Positions 59,973 to 64,000 of a stretch of DNA of 64,000 bases are shown in pieces. Below the pieces are notes generated by a model. That model was not told the origin of the DNA. It worked only from the letters and a program-made list of their open reading frames with translations, and made no database searches. The first letter of the stretch is position 1; each line of letters begins with the position of its first letter. Position numbers and translations under genes: made by a program. Location of the stretch: positions 13,208,501 through 13,272,500 of the forward strand of contig JAIVEN010000012.1 in NCBI GenBank assembly GCA_026686845.1, given 5' to 3'. The stretch is from Adenanthera pavonina. Its lineage: Eukaryota > Streptophyta > Magnoliopsida > Fabales > Fabaceae.

Positions 59973-62900
59973 TGTAACACCTTACTTTTTAGACTCATTT
60001 TCCATGAATTAGACTCCTTTTAAGTCTGATTATACTTGATTCTAAGCTTGAATCACCTAAGAATGAAAATCAGAATTTCCAAAAATTTTTGTTACTGTTC
60101 ATATGGTAGTTTCCACTTTGCCGATTGAACTTTGAAAATTCATAACTAATTATAGAAAAATCATTTCATAGTGATTCAAGCCTTTAACAATAGATAAAAA
60201 CCTTATATACATGGAAAAAATATGAAATAGAGTATTATATTGACCAATTTATACAGTTTATTTCTCAACCATTTATTGTACGTTTGGTCATTTTCTCTTC
60301 CCCAGGATTTTGGTCTTATATTGAAAAATTCATATCTCATTATATCCTAAGCCAAATCATACATTCTTTATGTCATTAGAAAGCCCTATGAGTCTAATTT
60401 CTATAAATATTTTTATTATACATTTATTCAACTTGTACAAGGCATAACATTAACTTAAATCATAAAGGGTCAGAATTCCACTTTTGCTTGAACAGTTTTA
60501 GGAAAACCTCCATATCTCCTATCATATAGCTCCAATTACCTCCAAATCAGTGGCATATTAAACTTAAAACATATAAATTTCCATAAATATAAACCACTAA
60601 ATTTTTGGAGCTCTGGACGATTTATATCATCTTTTTAATTTTCCAGTACCTAACTTTCAGTTTCCAGTTTTCCCAATCTTTCTCTGTTCTGAACCCTAAC
60701 TTTGAAAAATCACTATAATTCATACATTTATCCAATTTAAGTGTTCTTTAGCTCTATGAAAAGCTTGTTCCGTCTAGTTTAAGAGAATGTATAATACTTA
60801 TATAGGATGATCTGTTTCAAATAGAGTTCCCTTGCTCAAATCAATACAGGTCATCCCAAACAACTTATGCAATAACTCATATAATAAACTTCATAAACCT
60901 CATACATTAACATTTGTTATTCCAAATCCACACATAACATCATAAGAGGACTTTAAGGAACATAATCATGTATAATTACATAATTTCATTTCATATATAC
61001 ATGACACATAATTTCTCAACTTAACATTGTAACTTGCAAAATTAAGTAATTCTCCATCATCTTCTTCATTTTCCTTGCATTTGTTTGAATACTTCCATGT
61101 CCTTGCCCTAGCATAATTAATATTTGGAAAGGAATGAGACTCAAAGAATCTCAGTAGTTACATCCAATTATGCATTCACATCATCATATCATTTCATAAA
61201 ATCATCAATGAAAATCATAGGATCATAAATTCATATTATGCTATACAATTTCATAAACATTTTTGGCATGGTAACACCTTAGAAAGTGGACATCCTAGGG
61301 TCATAGAACCCTTCAAACAACCAGCCAACAATGAAAATTCATCACAAAGTATCCAAACAACTATATGGCATAGTTATAGAATCATGAAAATCAAGCATGA
61401 TAACATTAGGCATAAATGGAAAAATAACTACCTTCTTGCTTTCCAATGATCTCCAAACTTTGTGTACACTTCCATTGATCTTAAAACACTTCTTGTAACC
61501 TTATAGTATCATGAAATAATACCATGAGCCACTAATTCATTAAGCTCATTCACAAAGTGACATACTTGAACTAAAAATTCCATTTTGTTTTCCCTTGAGC
61601 TTTTCTTGTACAACATACTTGTATCTACCTATTTTGGACCCAAGGAATCCATTTTTGGGGTCAAAATCATAAAATTTCCTTTCCTTTTCAAACCATAAAT
61701 AGGCAAAAAATTTCAGAAATTTGTAGAAAAATATCCACCCGATTAATTTGTAATCTAATGGCATATCCTTAATCCTTGAAGCATGTACATCACTTTTCAT
61801 GGATCACCTTCTTCATGGCTTCATTTTCTCTCTCTACTCTCTCTCTAGGAAGACATTTTCAGAGGTAAAATGGAGAGAAATAATCCATAAAACTTTTTCA
61901 AACTCAAGTATAAGCAAGATAGCAACCATAGAAACCTACCTTGGAAGTTTGAGAGTCAAACTTTGCTTCTTACTTGGTCTATTTTTCTCCTTGTTTCCAT
62001 GACTTCTTCTCCCTTTCAGTTGCTGGTTCAGACGCGTATGAGGCAAGAAGATGATGTATTAAGAGCTTAACCAAGGTAATTATATGTTATTAAGTTATAA
62101 AGTAACTTTATCTTTGACTTTAGCTACTTTTTGGCAAATAAAGCTTTTGTCAAAATTCCCTTGGTATCCCTTCTTCACCTCAGACGTGTCTTGAGTTCAT
62201 TTTTGGCCAAAAATTACTTCAATAATTTTTGTGGACCAAAATACCCCTTATCGATTAAATTTACTCATACCGATTAAGTTTTTTTGCCAAAATTGTCATT
62301 AAATTAGTATAGGATTATCCAACAATTACTTTTCATCCAAAATCATTATCTAGACCCAAAATATATTTTATTAAGGTCCAATCATTGTCCTTGAATCAGT
62401 ACTGCCTTTTCCTGCAGTCTAAATGACCTTTATCGGGTAAAATATTAATATTAAACCCTAATTATCCAATAAATATTATTTTGAACTTAATAAATTCCAT
62501 ACTATATTTCATTGGGTCTAACTCATTGAAAGCTTCATTTTGACTATAATTTTTCATATTTACAAAAAAACCCTTAACCCGAGGCTAATTTATAATTCTT
62601 GAAACTTTTGGGTCCTTTTTCGTAATTTTCCCCAAACTTCTTTCTCTTCCCCTTCTATGTTGAATATATTCTTAAGGGGCTAAATTGCAAAGATTCTTGA
62701 TTCTTAGGGCTCAAATATAATTTTCTTGTTTTTCCATTTAACGGAAAAAAATGACATATTTGCTCTTCTTCACGTTTAACGGTATCTCTTCATTTTTTTC
62801 AACTCCTTTTGTATTTTACAATGTCAACTTTTTCATTTTTGGGCCTTCAATTCATTATTCACATTTTACTTCTAATTTGGAAAATAACCATTTTATCCTT

Positions 62901-63305
62901 AAGCCGGGTAAAAATGTAATTATCCATTCTTTCGGGTACCTTCTTGTACTTTCACCCAAAGACAAATTTTTTTATTATTTCTTTTTCACTATTCACATTA
63001 ACTTTAAGTTGGTCTATCTCTTAACCTGGACCTCCCGGCTACGCAATATTTATATCGTTGCGCTCAATTCGGAGTGGGCTTTCATTCAAGTGGTATATTG
63101 CATATTTTTTTAGGTATGTTCTGAAATTAATTTCTGCTAAGGATCTTATGGAAAATTAATTTCAATTATGGACCAAACATAACTTCTGAAAATTAAATGA
63201 GAAATTAATGCCTTCTAAGGCTCAATTATATATAGTCTTTTCGTCTCACTCTGTTTCTCATCTTTTATTCATTTTATAACATCCCATAAAAATAGGAATA
63301 TTACA
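59973..63305 (-). repeat. Gypsy solo LTR (3333 bp), inverted relative of 3263-6523
   Basis: It starts TGTAACACCTTAC and ends GGAATATTACA. Reversed, its opening (TATGGGATGTTATAAAATGA) matches the start of the solo LTR at 3263, and its end matches the AGGTGTTACA end of that copy. It is flanked by TATAA (59968-59972) and TATAG (63306-63310), a 5-bp duplication with one difference. No internal domain is present. Reading frames inside, such as 62751-63113, are not genes. Confidence 0.85.
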
Positions 63306-64000
63306 TATAGTACCATTCAAAGAATCAAATATAGAAATCAGAAGCTCTAGAAGCCTTAGAAGGCATTAACAAGAATGAAAGGCTTGTATTACATATATTA
63401 ATAAGAGTGAAGGTTTTATAGCTTAAAATACAATCAATGTAGGACTTATATTGTATAACTAAATAAAGAAGAAAGATAACCTATATTATTATTTGAACAC
63501 ATTCATATGAGCATGCAAATGCCATAGTTCAAGAGAGAACACAAAATGGAGGAATTGTTACCTTGAAATTTGTCATCTTTAGTAACCATCCCAAATGCTT
63601 CTACTGTTTCACAAATCACAATGCCACAAACTCCAGTAAAAGAAGTCACTTTACACTCCACAACTACAAAGCATAAATGGAAGGTGAAGGATAAGATAGT
63701 ATTGCCCAATATTTATTGTAGGAGTCTTAAAAACATATTTCTTTCAGTAAACCAAACATTAAATATGTTGATCCACCAGGCAGAAGTTATGACCAAAAAG
63801 AAAAATCAGAGAAAAGAATTTTTAACAATTTAGATCATAACATAGCCTTAAAGGTTAAGATACATTCTGCTCGAGTTCTAACAACTAATTTTTAGTTTAG
63901 GTTGTAAAGACTATCCTGATTCCTGAGCAATGTTAAGGCAAAGAGGGTCTAAATTAGAGATCTCCTCTTTAGAAAGGAAGAGCCAACTCCTTGTCTCTAG
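63306..64000. other. Right-edge sequence around the POP4-like exon
   Basis: Apart from the POP4-like exon, no gene or repeat could be supported. The plus-strand frame at 63570-63833 is the antisense of that exon and its flank. Confidence 0.4.
63562..63663 (-). pseudogene. POP4: POP4/Rpp29-like exon (RNase P/MRP subunit), isolated
   Basis: Between an acceptor (TTTGTAG) and a donor (CAAG-GTAACA) the minus strand encodes VECKVTSFTGVCG, then VICETVEAFGMVTKDDKFQ. This resembles the core of the POP4/Rpp29 protein, which binds the RNA of the nuclear RNase P and MRP ribonucleoproteins (VVECKV.S..GV.GI.I.ET...FG.IT.D..F in family members, from memory). Two positions where Arg is usual read Cys or similar, which suggests decay. 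No other exon was found downstream before or after the 3.3-kb solo LTR; upstream exons could lie beyond 64000. It is either a gene fragment or part of a real gene with a large intron. Confidence 0.5.

Noticed and set aside
59265..63480. Segmental duplication flanking the large solo LTR (59265-59345 versus 63395-63480)
   Set aside because: Similarity is short and imperfect; by eye I could not exclude chance AT-rich resemblance, so it is only noted in the region entry.

Overview
This window looks like the genome of a eudicot plant. It is AT-rich, has short GT-AG introns, carries two TIR-NB-ARC-LRR immune-receptor genes (a class absent from grasses), and is otherwise packed with plant LTR retrotransposons, a Mutator-like DNA transposon, MITEs and a SINE. 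I cannot name the species.

Left third (1-28000). A decayed Ty3/gypsy chromovirus (Tekay/Del-like, LTR about 2.4 kb) fills 1-12128. It has a partial 5' LTR, a worn primer-binding site, an extra sense ORF ahead of gag, and gag-pol with a chromodomain remnant. A 3.26-kb solo LTR of a related family sits inside its gag. From 10742 to 17395 lies a patchwork of four gypsy LTR pieces. A 5'-truncated Ty1/copia element of the SIRE/Maximus type (gag, pol, a third ORF and a 3' LTR) occupies 17396-27311, followed by part of a second SIRE-like LTR.

Middle (28000-42000). About 5 kb of gene-free sequence holds a gypsy LTR-like remnant, a perfect 17-bp hairpin and small tandem repeats. Two minus-strand TNL genes follow. 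Gene A (32929-35535, 4 exons, 682 aa) has a damaged TIR domain. Gene B (37408-41418, 6 exons, 1079 aa) has three consecutive in-frame TIR exons before one NB-ARC and a short LRR. Both genes end at the same codon position of their last LRR exon. A tRNA-type SINE with an 11-bp target duplication lies between them.

Right third (42000-64000). A 9.7-kb MULE (131-bp terminal inverted repeats, 9-bp target duplication) lies inside a Stowaway-like MITE. It carries a plus-strand Ulp1-type (C48) protease gene with an HMG-box-like and a DUF1985-like region, and a convergent minus-strand MULE transposase pseudogene. A 243-bp satellite-like tandem array separates the two. Further right come a Harbinger/hAT-like MITE, a 513-bp tandem duplication, a SIRE solo LTR interrupted by a gypsy solo LTR (both with perfect target duplications), and a 3.3-kb gypsy solo LTR that is the inverted relative of the one at 3263-6523. 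Near the right edge is one minus-strand exon resembling the RNase P/MRP subunit POP4 (Rpp29).

The only genes that read as intact are the two TNLs. Gene B, the triple-TIR receptor, is the most unusual object; the MULE with its protease gene and internal satellite is second. All coordinates, splice sites and repeat boundaries were read by eye. Family names rest on motif recognition, not on database searches.
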